From assembly GCF_048773025.1 (NCBI RefSeq), contig NC_133564.1, positions 27,538,645 through 27,602,644 on the forward strand: 64,000 nt of DNA. The letters run 5' to 3'. This DNA is from Camelus bactrianus (taxonomy: Eukaryota > Chordata > Mammalia > Artiodactyla > Camelidae). Both the position numbers and the translations under genes were made by a program. Under the pieces are notes generated by a model. That model saw only the letters and a list, made by a program, of their open reading frames with translations. It searched no databases and was not told where the DNA came from. How positions within the stretch are numbered: the stretch's first letter is position 1; the number at the start of each line of letters is the position of its first letter. Positions 11,201 through 23,894 of this stretch are shown here, one piece after another.

Positions 11201-13621
11201 CTCATAGCGGAGGCTATGAAAGAAACAGGGATTTAATATAAAATAGGAAATCAGGAGAGAGATAAATAAGACTACGAGTTTTCAGCTGATGAAGAATATC
11301 TATCTTGAAATCCTGATATTTCTGCAATGGCAGATAGAGGCTGAGAATTCTCTGTATTTTAAAAGCCACAATCGTGAAAATAGCCCACTTTGACCAAGAT
11401 CAAGAACAGCACATACAATTAACAAATGGGATGGAATCAGAATAAGGTCTGGAATGTACTGAAGCAAAGAGAATTCATTAGAGATGCCTCTGACTGTAGA
11501 TTAACCATGTTCTCAGTAGGCAAAGGGTCAACATGAACACTGCACACTGTACATGGAGGGTACACTTTCTGCATTTTTAAGTTAATTGTTTGCTAAACTC
11601 CGTATTATTAAACTCCAGAATGTTTTTCAGTCATTTTTTTTCTAATCGATTTTGTTGTTATCTGTACACAATATGAATGAAAGAAGCATGTAAAAGACAG
11701 CTGTATTGGAGTGGGTAGACTTAGTTAGCAATGAAGCAGTACACAGAATAATAAAATGCTAATAGTTACAGAATGGTGATTGAGTGCTGTTCAGTTTTGT
11801 TTTGCTTCCTTTTAGGGAGGGTAAATCCTCCAAGAAGGTGAAGTCTTAAATGAGGAATCAAGTCAATTTTCTTTCTGTAATTCTGTTCTAGCTTCTCTCA
11901 CTTCCTGTTCCTTGTTCCCCCTCTAACTCCCTCACTTCCTTTCTTCCTCTTGTCCTTAGTTCCTTCCTTCTTTTTCTCCCTTTATCACTTTCTACATCCT
12001 TCCATTCCTACCATAAACGTATCTTGAGTAGCCAACGCAGTGCACATTTTACTTTTTTCCTTTACTTTCCTCTGCCTGGTGAAAATATGCCCCCAGGGGA
12101 TCATCCAGTGGGTTCCTGCTACAGAAACCGGTCTCACAGCCCCAAATGATGTTCGCTGGTGCATGGCTTTGCTGAGTTGGACACACACGGCAGCACTAAA
12201 ATAACAGGATACTCAGACAATGCTGTCTGGTGAACTGAAGTGCGGCAGCTGCAAGTAAGAAGGGTGAAAAAACACTCTAAAGATGCAGCGAAGCATGGAG
12301 ATGAGCGATCTGGCATAGCAGGAGCTCGTAGGTAAGAGCTGAACCAGACAGAGAGAACGGCCTGGTATTTAGAAATTGAAAACTAAATTTTGGCTGAATG
12401 TGAGCCTATAGTAACTGATACCACAACTTCCTAGGATTGATGTTTTTTTTTAAAGGTGGAATGCTTTCTTAACTGTCAATCTCTTTAGCCATATCAGGAT
12501 GGCCAGAAGTAGTGCCACTCTTGAAAAAAGTCAGACGATTTGAAAGATAGATAACTGTATTGCCCAAGCGACTTAAAAGTATGAGCTACAGTACTTTGGA
12601 AACACTGAGGAACAGCTGCTCAGTCCCTTGGAGAGTGCTTTCATTTTTTTTTATTTGTCACATGGGATACACCAGGTTGTACCTGACCCTTAAATTATTG
12701 ATAGACTGGTTAAAAAAATTATAGATTGATGACTGATCAACAGATCGAGAGAGAGGTAGGGGAGGAACAGATGTAGACGACTGGGGCCAACTACTCTGAA
12801 AATTCAGGCAGAGTGGTGGGCTCGCCATTGCAATGTACTTGGGGGACAGCTTTGTAGAGGATAAGAAAGTACACGGAACTCAGGGACAGTTGCTGAACAG
12901 TCACTGAACTTGTGCTGTGTCTCAGGATAGACAGCCTGGAGCGTGACAGTGTAGGGTGTATGTTGATTTGCTTTCTGAAGCGAATTTAGAGGAGTTTGAA
13001 CAACTTCCTTATAGCTTCTCTATCCCTGAAGAGGTGTGAAATATTACTGCTTCCACATGAGAGAGTTTGAGAGTGACAGGATTCTGTTCTTTCTCTTATG
13101 TGTTTGAGTAGATGGTAGATACCCAGAATTCTTTTCTTTTAAACTTCAGTGTAGAACTTTGAAGAACAAGAACCTTTCCCATATCACCTCAATCGCACTA
13201 TCACAGTGGACACAACCAGCAATCTCTTAGCATCATCTCTATTCTGCCCATGTTCCAGTTCCTTCAGTTATTTACAAAACGTCCTTGCAGTCAGATGTCC
13301 AAACCAGAATCAATCCAGGACCAAGCATCACACAGGACTGCACATCCAGGCATTCTCTCTGGCTTTAGAAGAGAGCTTTTTGTTTGTTTTCTTTCCTCCT
13401 TCAATAGCAGAGATTTATTTAAAAAATAAAACAAAACATAAACAAAACCCTACTCTGTTATCCTGCAGAATACTTTATTACTTTCTAGGTTTGGCTATTT
13501 ATTTCCTCTTAGTGTCATTTTCCCCCCGTCACTTTTCTGTTTTCTGTACTTCCAATATTTTGGAAATTAGCTCTAAACCTTGAGTTAAAATTAAGCATTA
13601 ATAATTGGAACATCCAGCACA
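8226..13621. other. 5.4 kb without gene or clear interspersed repeat
   Basis: AT-rich unique-looking DNA. Small items: a T-run at 11059-11069 and the pyrimidine tract at 11880-12010. Short open frames (for example 8335-8619, 11985-12188 and 13206-13583) have no recognisable domains, no supporting neighbours and low-complexity translations. An unusually repeat-poor stretch for this window. Confidence 0.45.
11880..12010 (+). repeat. Polypyrimidine tract
   Basis: About 130 bp, overwhelmingly C/T on the plus strand with irregular 'cttcct' units. Low complexity, not a clean tandem repeat. Confidence 0.8.
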
Positions 13622-13745
13622 CTAAATAAATCATGTTTTGTATCCTCCTAACAACACTATGAGGGAAATCATCATTCCTCTCCGTTTTTAGCTGAGAAAG
13701 GTGTGGCTCAGATAAAGCACTTTGCCTAATCTCCCACAATTAATA
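13622..13745 (-). mobile_element. MIR SINE fragment, antisense
   Basis: 'tcctaacaacactatgaggg', then 'ctgagaaaggtgtggctcag' and 'aagcactttgcctaatc' follow reversed MIR. Confidence 0.7.
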
Positions 13746-13899
13746 ATAATAATGCCCCTGATTTGTGTGTTCTAATTTGTAACTATTCATTACTACGATA
13801 CTTTGAATGAAATTTTTAAAGACATTTTTAAGTTGTGCCCAAGTTCGAGTCTCTCTGGCTCACACTTTCATCTTCTTCTTTGCTGAGGTGGAAAAAGGG

Positions 13900-14310
13900 T
13901 TAGTTTTTTTTTTTTTTCCATGTGGATATCAAATTGATCCAGCACAACTTATTGAAAACACTTTCCTCTCTCCCACTGAATTGCGTTCGTAATTTGTCAA
14001 AAAATATGTTGACCATATATGTTTGGGTGTATTTCTGGGGGTATCTATTGTTCAACTGATCTACAGATCTATCTTTTCACCAAAAACAAACAGTCTTGAT
14101 TATTTATTATAGCTTTATGGTAAGTGTTGAAGTTAGGTAGAATAAGAATTCTAAATTTGTTATTCTTTTAAAACATTCCTTGGTTATTCAAGGTCTTTTG
14201 CATTTTCTTGTAAATATTAAGCTTGTCAATTTCTACAGAAGTGTCCACTAGGATTTGTTTGGGATTTGCATTGAAAAGTCCTGGCTTTTTAAGCAGTCAT
14301 ATCAATCCCC
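13900..14310 (-). mobile_element. L1 LINE ORF2 3' region, antisense
   Basis: 'atgtggatatcaaattgatc', 'cacaacttattgaaaacact', 'ttgaccatatatgtttgg', 'cttgattatttattatagc', 'cttgtcaatttctacaga' and 'gggatttgcattgaaa' reproduce, reversed, the end of an older mammalian L1 ORF2. Decayed; it begins beside a 13-base T-run. Confidence 0.88.
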
Positions 14311-15589
14311 CACTGGTAAATAAATTTCTTATTACTTAAGTTCTGCATGAATTCTGACTTATGTCAAGACACTGCTTTGAAAACCTCTGGCAAATGTTGG
14401 TCCTAACAAGTAGAGACAGAGGCTTTAGCTGTTAGTGTTCAGCTGCAAACTCAGGAAGGCACATTTTCAACTGCTTTGAAACCCTGGCAGTTAAAGTAAC
14501 TTCTTTAAAGTAGAGAGTGATACATTGGAAGTTAAGATCGTTATCACTGCGCAGTCATTTTTTTGGTATAAATCCACTTCTTCAAGACTTTACGAACTCA
14601 GTTTTCATAATTATTCAATAAATATAAACTGAAAAAAAAATTCCAGCAGAATCCCAGTAGCGGAAATAACATTACAATGCTAATAAGTCAGTAGGAGGCC
14701 AGGGTAATCCAGATTATCATACATAACTGTCTCATGGAAACTAATTTGACTTTTATTGTGCTGCTAAATGAAATTATTACATGATCGATAGATTATTGAG
14801 CCCTGTGGCAATGCTGGAGAATGGGGCACTGTACTCTGCTGCATCTTTTACTTTGATGGTTGCAAGGTTTTTAAAGCACTTTACACATTAAGAGTGAGTA
14901 AAGAAGACTATAATGCTTAGAAACAACACAGCGACTAAATAAATTACTTGCCAGAAACTGTAAGGATGGCAGAAATAATGCAGCAAAAAGCATTTTCTCA
15001 TTTACCATGTGCATCCAGTGAAGATACAGATTTGAAAACAACTTGCATGTGAAAGCTATGTAATTATGAAGACAGTTATTCCTCTGACAGGCATGCCTAG
15101 GACAATGCCCCCAGCTGATCCCTCAGCAATCCCCCAATGGACTTCAAATATTCTGGGGAATTTGTCATCTTACTTGGTGGTGTTGGAAACAATGCACTGA
15201 CCATGAAAATTCTCAGGCTTTGACACCACGGAAAAGGTTGTCATCAGATTAAGGGTATTATTTATTTAAGGCACAATTTGGGGGCAAAAGAGGGGAGGAA
15301 ATGTGTTTGAAGGTAAAGTCTTCTTGCTACAGGACTTACTTTGGAACATTACAAGGAACATACTTCTTGGGATAGGAATTGGCAATTGAATCCTAATATG
15401 TTAATGGCAATGGTTCAAATTAGTAGTAAGAGCTAAAATTGCATATCATCAGGGGGGGTCCTCTTTGGACCCCCATCCCAAGTTTGCACCCTCTATTCTA
15501 TCATGAGGTCAACTGATCACTACTGGAACATTTGTCACATGTATTGCAGGTAAGAATTTAATGTGCATGTCTCTCCCATCACCGTGAAT
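14311..15589. other. Non-repeat block; candidate conserved noncoding DNA
   Basis: High-complexity sequence with AT-rich homeodomain-like cores and 'tttactttgatggttgcaag' near 14850. No frame longer than background. 14680-15060 looks most like regulatory DNA, but without an alignment this is a guess. A perfect 8-bp hairpin lies at 15454-15474. Confidence 0.3.
15454..15474. repeat. G5/C5 hairpin, perfect 8-bp stem
   Basis: GGGGGTCC at 15454-15461 and GGACCCCC at 15467-15474 pair around a 5-nt loop. Not followed by a T-run of a Pol III terminator; function unknown. Confidence 0.8.
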
Positions 15590-16925
15590 GCTCCGGTCGT
15601 TCAGGGTTTGTGCTATCAGATCGTCCCACCCTGTCCTCTGCCAATGTGCCCGCCTACCAGCCACTCATTACCATTTATTCAATATTTTATGACTTGATTA
15701 TAAATCCTCCACACTACCCCAGGTTCTAAACCACCTGGGGCAAGTTCAGCACCCTACCACAGCCTGGCCTATTAGTCTTTTGTTGTCTCATCTCCAATGA
15801 CTTTCTTCCTCTCCACTTTGGTTACCTGCTCCCATAGAAACGGCCCAGACCTGGACCCTTCCTGAACTTGCTCCCTATCAAAAATCACAAATTCCAAGAT
15901 GTCAACACGTAACTACAATTTTCCCTCCTGTCTTTCGTTTGCTGGCTTTTTGTTTTTTATTCCTGCTACAAGCCTTTCAGCTCATCTAGTTTTCTTGTAC
16001 ATTAAACCCTTTACATTGTCCCAGACGTCCTGCTCTCTGCTTTTCCAAACTCCCCCATCATCCAGCCAAAGTTCTGTGATCTGTTCTGTCAATATCCTTT
16101 GTTCCACTGTTTTTTTTTTTTTTTTTTTAACCACTTCAGCCAAGCGTCAACCTGGAAGACCTCTCCTGTCTTCTTTCTCCATGACTGCTCCCTGTAGCCT
16201 AGCAATACTTGGTACAAAAAGCAAATTGATCCCATCAACACTTATACTCCCCAGCTTCAAATGGGCTCACCGTATGTCTCCACTTGACTCATTTCCCCAC
16301 TTTCTGCAACAACTCTTTTGCGCTTTCTTCATTGTCCTTAAAATTCCAACCTACCCCTTCTTATGTCATTATGAGTTGACAATTGTTTCCAGGTTTCCCA
16401 GAACAACAGAAGCAACCAGTCAAAGTGGTCATCTTTATAGTAATAGATATCAAATTGCCTGTTCCTGTTGCTTTAGTGTTTCTTATTACTCTAAGGATAA
16501 GGAAAACAGAATGTCTTTATGAGACTGTGGTTCAGCTCTGAAGACTCTTTCTACATATTCTTTGCCTCTCTGGAATCTTGCCACACTAGCCCTTCTGAAA
16601 TCCTTCCAATGTGCCATATTCCCTCTGTAACAGGAACTTGACATTTGCAGTTCCCTATGTCTGCACATCCTTCTTCTCTTTGTTACTGAATGAATTCATA
16701 ATCAACCCCCACCTCTACTCAGCCACCACTTCCTGAGACAAGCTTTTTACCAGCTAAACTAGATTCCTTTTCTTCAAAGCACCGACCTCATTTTCACATG
16801 GACAGAGTGGCATTAGTTATTATGCCCCTGTCTCATCTCCAGTGCCACACAAGGTCAGATGCTCCATGAAACTTGGACAGAATCTAACTGGGGACTCCTT
16901 TAGTAAGAACCCAATACATATTTTT
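15590..16925 (+). mobile_element. L2 LINE, endonuclease to 3' region, decayed
   Basis: 'gacctggacccttcctgaac' with 'aaaatcacaaattccaagat' and 'aactacaattttccctcc' matches the L2 endonuclease segment. 'cttgccacactagcccttc', 'cagccaccacttcctgagac' and 'gatgctccatgaaacttgg' match the 3' half. The longest open frame of the window (15899-16522, 207 codons, rich in S/F/L) lies inside it; its phase includes a homopolymer run of F codons and it has no protein-family match, so it is chance. A stretch near 16390-16530 does not match L2. Confidence 0.7.
16112..16130. repeat. Poly(T) run
   Basis: Uninterrupted T-run within the L2 fragment; local slippage or a tiny insertion. Confidence 0.9.
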
Positions 16926-17339
16926 GTTGTTGTTGAAGAGATAAATGGGTGAAGAAAGGAAAATTTAAAGAGCATAACATCATATTCAAAATATGAACCA
17001 TAAACCAGAACACTATTTTTTTCTATTTTCTTTATTTTTCACATTTCTATTTGAATCAAGCAAAATATATTAGTGACTTTTTAGTCTCAATTTTTTTTCC
17101 AGTTAAGAAAAACACTGGATTCTTTGGTTTCTTTTTCTTTTACCTTAATCATTGGGCTTTTTATATAAATTCAATATTCTGGAATAACCTTTCATCTCCC
17201 AAACCACATACGTTTCAATTCAAAATTCACAATATCCCACAGCAGGAAAGAAACCTTATTATTTAGTCTAATGAGAATAGTTTCCTTTTACTCAAATCTT
17301 TGATGTTCAATAATGGTCATGCTCTTAAAAAGGGAATTG
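16926..17339. other. No gene or recognised repeat
   Basis: T-rich sequence. The 71-codon plus frame at 17051 is low complexity. Confidence 0.4.
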
Positions 17340-17475
17340 TGATCATTTATTTTAATTCATTTGAATAAATCTCACATGCCTACCATGTGTCACAGTGCCT
17401 GATTGTGAGAATATGGAAATGAACAGGACAGAGACTTGTCCTGCTAGTATGACGTTGTCAACAGACAAGCTGGTG
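17340..17475 (-). mobile_element. L2 3' end, antisense
   Basis: 'cctaccatgtgtcacagtgcc', then 'gaatatggaaatgaacagga' and 'agagacttgtcctgc' match the reversed L2 terminus. Confidence 0.65.
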
Positions 17476-18104
17476 GCCCAGAGATGACACTTATACTTGG
17501 AGTCATGATAGTCATTTATTGTAGCATTTAATTACTTTGTTGCTTGAGTTTCCTGGAACTTTCAAAACATTTAACTCAATTAATAATATTGACCAGGAGT
17601 GGCCCCTTGATAGGACAATCAACACTCACAATAATGATTTTAATAAATTTGGGAGTCCTCAAAAACAGACAAAAATAGTTCTACAGGACCAGAGGAAGAT
17701 ACACAGGACTTTAATTAATGAATGTTTCTAATAGTCATGTGCTCTTTATGATAAGTCTTTAGTCTAAAGCCTATATCACAACCACAAAACTTTCAAAAAA
17801 TAGTAATTTGTATTATTATAAAGAACCCTGGCAGGGGTGTGGAGCAGAAAACGTAAATAATATCCATAATACCCTAAGCATGAAACATAGTGTCTGTTTG
17901 TTGGAGCAAATTAAATTTGGCAAGAGTAAGAAATTAAAGAACACAGTTTAAAAAATCAGTATCAGAAAGTTTGAAAGAAATACATTACCTATTGAATGTC
18001 TCTCTTTCCCTTAAACTTTACCATATTTTTGAACACCATATTAAAGCAGTGATTCTCATTTCTCCAGTTTTTAACCCATCTTTACTTTTAATATAGATCA
18101 AGAC
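17476..18104. other. No gene or recognised repeat
   Basis: AT-rich unique-looking sequence. The 64-codon frame at 17537-17731 shows no domain. Confidence 0.4.
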
Positions 18105-18330
18105 TCTGGTATATGCTAAGGGGACACTAAGCTAAGAAGTTTCTATAAATCACCTCATTTAACTCTACTGAAAACAAATGAGCCAGGAAGAGTTATTATC
18201 CCATTTCAGTAATGAAGAAAACTGAGGTGCAGATAAGTTTAAAAACGCATTTAGGATCATACAGCTAGTAAGTGATAGAGCCAGGATGTAAAACCATGCT
18301 CTCTGGCTCCAGTGCCCTGAGCCATACTGA
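18105..18330 (-). mobile_element. MIR SINE, antisense
   Basis: 'aaatcacctcatttaactc', 'gttattatcccatttcagt', 'aaactgaggtgcagataag' and 'catacagctagtaagtgata' match reversed MIR, nearly full length. Confidence 0.9.
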
Positions 18331-18667
18331 TATATTCTTCTCCAACGGAATGTTCTTCAAAGAGAATTAAAATTCAAATACATGAATGAAGCACAGGTTT
18401 TAGAAGGAGGGAGGCACGTGGCTTAGAAATCAAATAACAGATTTCAAATTCTGAAAGGTTGGAGGAATCACTGCTTTCCTCTTTCCCAATGAAAAGAGAA
18501 TGGGCACCTTGGTAAGATCGAAGTAGCCAGTCTCTGTTTCACATGGCTTAGTGGATCGGAAACCTCCAAGTGGGTTTTAGTAATATTTCTTTTTCTTATG
18601 TTTTATTTCCCCCAAAGATCTAACTGAATTCATGTGGAAAACTAAAGAAGTCAGACTTTCTGGGCCT

Positions 18668-18714
18668 TCTCTGTTTTTTTTTGTTTTTGTTTTTGTTTTG
18701 GTTTGGTTTGTTTT
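18668..18714. repeat. (TTTTG)n low-complexity tract
   Basis: Irregular TTTTTG and GGTTT units. Confidence 0.8.
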
Positions 18715-19426
18715 ATAAAAACTATTATTACCTTTTGCTGTACATCTAACATGGAAATCTTGCAAGGGGGCCAGAGGAAAGCATATTGAGTGGGTGGAGT
18801 TACACAAGGCTGGGAACTATACAGTGGAATAAATCACAGCCAAAAGAGTGTGAGCTTTAACAGCTTGGTTGGGCCTGTATTAAACAGCAAACTCACACAT
18901 GTCACAAAAAGCATTTTTGTGACTCAGAGGGACAGCTCTTTCAAGGATAGCTTGCTGGAAATGAGAATGGGGAGGTGAGACCCAGGTCGTCTACTGCATT
19001 TCAGCAACTACAGCTGAAGTTTTCAGATCAACCAACCATGTCTTTCCCTTTTTAGTTCTTTGTGGTCAACAACAAACTTTGATGCTTATCAGGCATGGCA
19101 GAGAATGCTAATTGAAGATTAATCTCCCTGACCTCTCCAGGATTCTGTGTGAGCTCTCTTAACTACTTGCTCATTTTTGACAAAACAGAACAACACACAC
19201 AGACATACACACAGAGGTATGCTTTTTAGTGCAGTCTTCTGAACACAGTAGTTGGGGATTGCAGTTTGAGGAAGGGAAAGAGTGACAGAGGTGGTATTCA
19301 CAAAGCAGCACGTGTATAACTTCAATCTGAACATTCAGCTTCCTCCTTTCAAAAATGTCCTTTATTGACGTCACTCTGGGGACACTTTGATGACACATAA
19401 GTCCCAGACTCACTCTTTTCCACCAC

Positions 19427-19548
19427 TGTTCTCTTTCTGTCTCTCCTTTGACCTTTTTCCTTTCTCCTTTTCCTCTCCTCAAGGAGCCAAAAAACAGGAA
19501 GGAAAGAAGGAAGGAATGGTGTGGAGGAGGGGAAAGAAAAGAAAGGGA
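19427..19548. repeat. Polypyrimidine-to-polypurine switch
   Basis: 19427-19480 is almost all C/T, and 19481-19548 is almost all A/G apart from a short TGGTGTGG. The halves form an imperfect large inverted repeat around 19480. Confidence 0.7.
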
Positions 19549-19596
19549 TTATACATACAAATAACAATGGCTAGATCTTACATAAAAATAGAATTT

Positions 19597-20095
19597 TGAC
19601 CCACAACTTACAGCAACTTGCCCAGAAACCAAACTCTTATCTGCAACAACCAGCCCAGGAAGCCAGCCTGCTGCAAATAAGACTTAGAGGAAGTCAGATT
19701 GCTATCTCTAGTAACAATCCAGGAAGCTAAACAATAATTTCTCTAACAATCAGCCTCAAATGGCCAGAGTTTGATTAACCACTGATAGCTTCTCTAATTT
19801 TTGTCCTCACTTCCAACTTAGCACCAGCCAGAGAAAGTCAAACATGCACCCCTCACTGGTGGCATAGGATGCCTTACTTCTAGTCCGCCCACCCACAGCT
19901 TTCTGATGCTCACAGTCTCCCATTACAGCCTACCTGAGGCCTTCCCTCTCGTCCACTGTGAAGCCTTCCCACTCCTCTGCCTGCCTTTGAGTCTCTGCCA
20001 AAATGCAAATGACCGTGGCGGCCTCCCTTGTTAGAGCAAGCTCCAAGTAAACAGACTTTGTTTTCTCATTGGGTTAGTCTTTGTTTATTCCCACA
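19597..20095 (+). mobile_element. Solitary retroviral LTR, ERV1-like fossil
   Basis: Begins TG and ends CA, about 500 bp. A polyadenylation-signal-like region ('gctccaagtaaacag') lies about 50 bp before the end, in the R/U5 position. No internal retroviral sequence was seen on either side, so it is a solo LTR. CpG-poor, so probably tens of millions of years old (inference). Confidence 0.6.
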
Positions 20096-21489
20096 GAAAA
20101 GAGAAAGAAAGGAAGAAGGAAAAGAAAGATAATTCAAAATTCCCATTACTAACTGTTATTTTTAACTTTTGTTTAAACTTTCTGCATATCCCCCCAAATT
20201 ATAAATTTCTTGAGGGTGAGAATTATATCTCACTTTCCTGAACATTCCTAGCTAAAGGTTTTTCATGTAGAAGATGATGATTTTTTTCATTTATTACTAA
20301 ATGACATAAAACACCACAGTAATGTGCAGATCAAAAGACTCTTACAGGAACTTTGACATGACTTTCATTTCGAATGGGAGGGCTGAATCACAAAAATGTA
20401 AAGTCATAGCTCAAAACACAGCTACACAGTAACTTTTTTAAGACTCATGGATTTTGCTTTTTTTCCCCTACTACATCATGTTCTTCACACTTTATCTCTG
20501 AACATGTACATAAATTATATTAAAGGATATACATGTGTCCTGATTGCTCACATACATCAATTAATTCTTTCATAAAATAGAGGAAAAATCACACCCCAGT
20601 TTATCTATTTGATGTAAAAAGTAATTTTTTAAAGAAAATATGATTTATTTTGAGTAGAGCAGCTTTTGTGACCATGTGATTAAACTCCAGTTTCACCCCA
20701 AATTCTACTGAAAAAACTATCACGATAATGATAGTAATAATAGTAACGCTACTATGCAGCTGTTATACAGTAGTATTACTCCTATTACACAGAAGTGCTA
20801 AAAGGGAATAAAACCACAGAAGTACTGATAGTGGTAGAAAAATGGGAGTCTTTGGACGGGAGATTTTGACCCATTTCTATAAGACAGAAAGCCAATGGGA
20901 CCAAGTAGGCAATTATTAAGTATGCCAATGAGTTTTTGTTTATAAAGCTATATTTACTGATATATATCCTATTAGAAATGAACACTGGGAAATAATTGAG
21001 TATGACTGATTTATTTTAAAATGGCAATAATAAATCCATTAAACTAATACAGAGTGACTATGAAAAACAAAAAAAAATTAATGAAAAGGATGACACTTTT
21101 ACATTTTTGCAAATCTCTTTTATGTCTGGCTTAAACAGAAGTCAGTGGGATTCTCATATTTGCTTCTGCATTTAATCTGTTAGGACTTGGTTTTGCTTTG
21201 TTTGGTTTGGTTGCTGTATGTGAAGAAACTGCCCTCAGACAGATATGTGAGTGGAGAAGGGAGGAGTATTTTAATAGCCATTTTAGATCATTGAAGATCG
21301 TTTTAATACTACACCAAAAATAATTGTAGAAGTTGAGGATGGAAACCATTTCTGTGGCTTTACCACAAAATATCTAGGTTCTTTTCAAAGCTTTCTTGCA
21401 ATCAGAATTGTAAGTGAATAAAAACAAGCAAATTAATGATACTCATGCTAACATATGTAATGGTATAAAATATTTAACTTTGTAACTTT
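20096..21489. other. No gene or recognised repeat
   Basis: AT-rich. A purine-rich stretch at 20096-20130 adjoins the LTR. Short frames lack domains. Confidence 0.4.
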
Positions 21490-21720
21490 GTATAAAACGC
21501 ATCAACAAAATAAGATGGACTGATGGATGGGGACAAGGATGGTTGGTGGACAGTATAAAATAAAATAAGTAAAAGGTTGATTGTAAAATCTAGGTAGAGA
21601 GTACATAATGGGTCGCTCTACTAACCTTTCAACTTCACAATGTATTTAAGTTTTTTTCATTAATAATATGTTGGGAAATTTTTTAAATTGCACACAAATA
21701 AAATTTTTTAAAAAATGAAA
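21490..21720 (+). mobile_element. Old L1 3' UTR-like fragment
   Basis: 'gtaaaatctaggtagagag', 'acataatgggtcgctctact', 'aacctttcaacttcac' and 'atatgttgggaaatt' match a recurrent older L1M-type 3' UTR block that ends in a poorly preserved A-rich tail. Confidence 0.45.
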
Positions 21721-23894
21721 TAAGAATCACTTTTCCTGTCTTTGCTATAGACAGAGTCTTTAGTGTCAGCTGTGGGCTCTCTCTTCAACAAAAAGCTCAA
21801 AAGCTGACCCTCTTCCTGTTGGCAAAGGAGTAGTTCCAGTTCTGAGCAAAGATGTGAGAAAAGGAAGATCGTCCTTTCACAGGCTGGCTCCCTTTTCTGG
21901 TGGTAATTTCATTACAAGGATGTTTTCAACATTTCCATTTTAGAAACTTGCCTTAGAGGTTCTCAACAATTTGTCTCCAAAATTGATTCTTGGTCTAAAT
22001 ACTACAGAAAGTTTCCTGGCTTTAAGGAATAAATATTTAATTTTTCTATAAAATTTGAACATACCTGTATGAACTTTGTTGTTATTATTGTTGTTTTTTT
22101 ACGAGAAACTTCAAAATTTAAGACCTGCTTAGGAAACAATTACAAAAAGACCTCTACAGGATCTCAGGCTCGGGGGCCAAGGAGGAGGTGTTAATATCAA
22201 AGAGAAATTGGTGTCGTCAAGAAAAAAATAGATTATTCAGAACACTGAGGTCATCACATACATTCACCTCATGATATCCCTTCTAGTTTCAATTCTTGAT
22301 TTCCACTGCTAGCACTGAGAGACTTTGGAACAAACCACTTCACCAAGAATTAATTGAAACTTCCCGACATTTTGTGTCTAATCTTCCAGAAATGCTAAAT
22401 AAGAAGAAATGAAATTAATGTAATGATTTTCCAAGTATTTTCCATATTTTAGGTTCAAATATTCAGTGATTCTCAGTGTTATACCTGGCTAAGGACTTCA
22501 TATATTTTTTTCTCTAATTCTACTTATTCTGACATCTATTTCTACAAAATGAGACGAGAATGTGGTTTCCAAATTTGCCACAGGTTCACTACAGCCAGCC
22601 TTCTTTGCAACCGCCAAGCAGGACCACAGCAGAAAGCCCTGCAACATCTCGGCCTTTCACACTGTCCTTGTTCCGCGCAGTGGGAGCCACAACCAATCGG
22701 TTGTTGCTGCTTTTGTTTCTTAACAAACATAAGGTTACAAAGCAGCTCAACAGCTCTTCAACTTTGCTTTTAGTAATGGGGACCTAGGAGTTTTATCTGT
22801 TAAGATAAAAATTAAGATTTAGCAAACGCAGAGGAGGAACCTGCCAAATGGTGTGTTTGGCTTTCCCAAGCTGTGCTAAAATATGAGATAGATATTTAAG
22901 TGATCTAAGAGGGACTCTCTGCAGACACTGCACACCAGGTATTGTGACGTTGGAGTGGAATGACTCCATGTCAGGACAAAAGGATCTCGGAAGGTAACAG
23001 CTTGCTAACACCCAGAGCTCCTCACAAGCCTACACAAATCTCCTCAATTAACCTCCATCTTAAAAACCAAAGAGTAAATAGATAAGTAAACAAAAATAAC
23101 CAACTGAACAGCATCTCTAAGGCATTAAGGAAACAAAGCACTAAGTAATTTTGTCTTAGAAGAAGAATGGGAGGAGGGAGTGAAGGAGGGGAGGGCGTAG
23201 ATAAGGGATTTGGCCAAGAACCCAGTTTGCTAATTCATGAAGTAGACAGTAAATTGTGTAGAGGTAGACAATTCTCCCTCTTAAGAAAGCTACTTTAATT
23301 AGGAAGGCAGGGAAGGTACCAAATTTGGGGTTCCTAGGACTTAGACTCTCACTCTGACACAGGGAATCAGGACTATTGTACTATACTCTGAAGGGACCCA
23401 CTGAGGTTCTCGGATTATTTGGGGATGATGGAAGTCATCAGGAGGCAAGCGCTGAGTATTCTGTCAGTTACAACAGGAAGTGGTGTTTAAGTAATTAATT
23501 GGGAAAAAAAAAAAAAAGGGACCTTACTTGTTACCCCAAATGGTGAAGCTGATCATAGATCTTACACCAACAAAAAGTTATGAGCTGGAGGGCTTAAGTC
23601 TCTTTGAGAAACACAGCTTCTAAGCTAAAAGGTCCAGTTTCATCTTCCCTGCTTCCTTCCTCACTCCAAACTTAGATTAATGTAACTAGGGGAAATAGTA
23701 CTGAACCACTGAATATTTTATAGACCCGGGAAGGTTAGTCATTATATATGTTCCAGGATGTGCCTTATTCACAGCCATTTGCAGCTAATTATAAAAGTGC
23801 CTGAGAGGTGTCTATGGTGCGTAGGAGGTGGGAAAGTGGACGGAGCCTTAAATTGCAATGGAGATCAAACCTTCTAAACATACATAAATATTTC
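21721..23894. other. No gene; possible regulatory block at 22540-22760
   Basis: 22540-22760 is more CpG- and GC-rich than its surroundings, holds a CCAAT-like 'aaccaatcggttg' and is open in three frames at once. Those frames (62, 74 and 75 codons) are cysteine- or serine-rich with no family match. An A14 run lies at 23505-23518. Otherwise plain. Confidence 0.35.

Larger units (their letters stand above)
18331..19596. other. No gene; low-complexity runs
   Basis: Contains a T/G-rich tract (18668-18714) and a strand-asymmetry switch at 19427-19548. Overlapping open frames on both strands at 19119-19599 come from the purine/pyrimidine tracts. Confidence 0.45.

Noticed and set aside
15899-16522. 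Longest open frame, 207 codons, plus strand
   Set aside because: Lies inside decayed L2 sequence, includes a homopolymer-derived F run, is S/F/L-rich and shows no protein family.
18045-18100. 'cagtgattctcatttctcc' as a MER5 start
   Set aside because: The following sequence does not continue as MER5.
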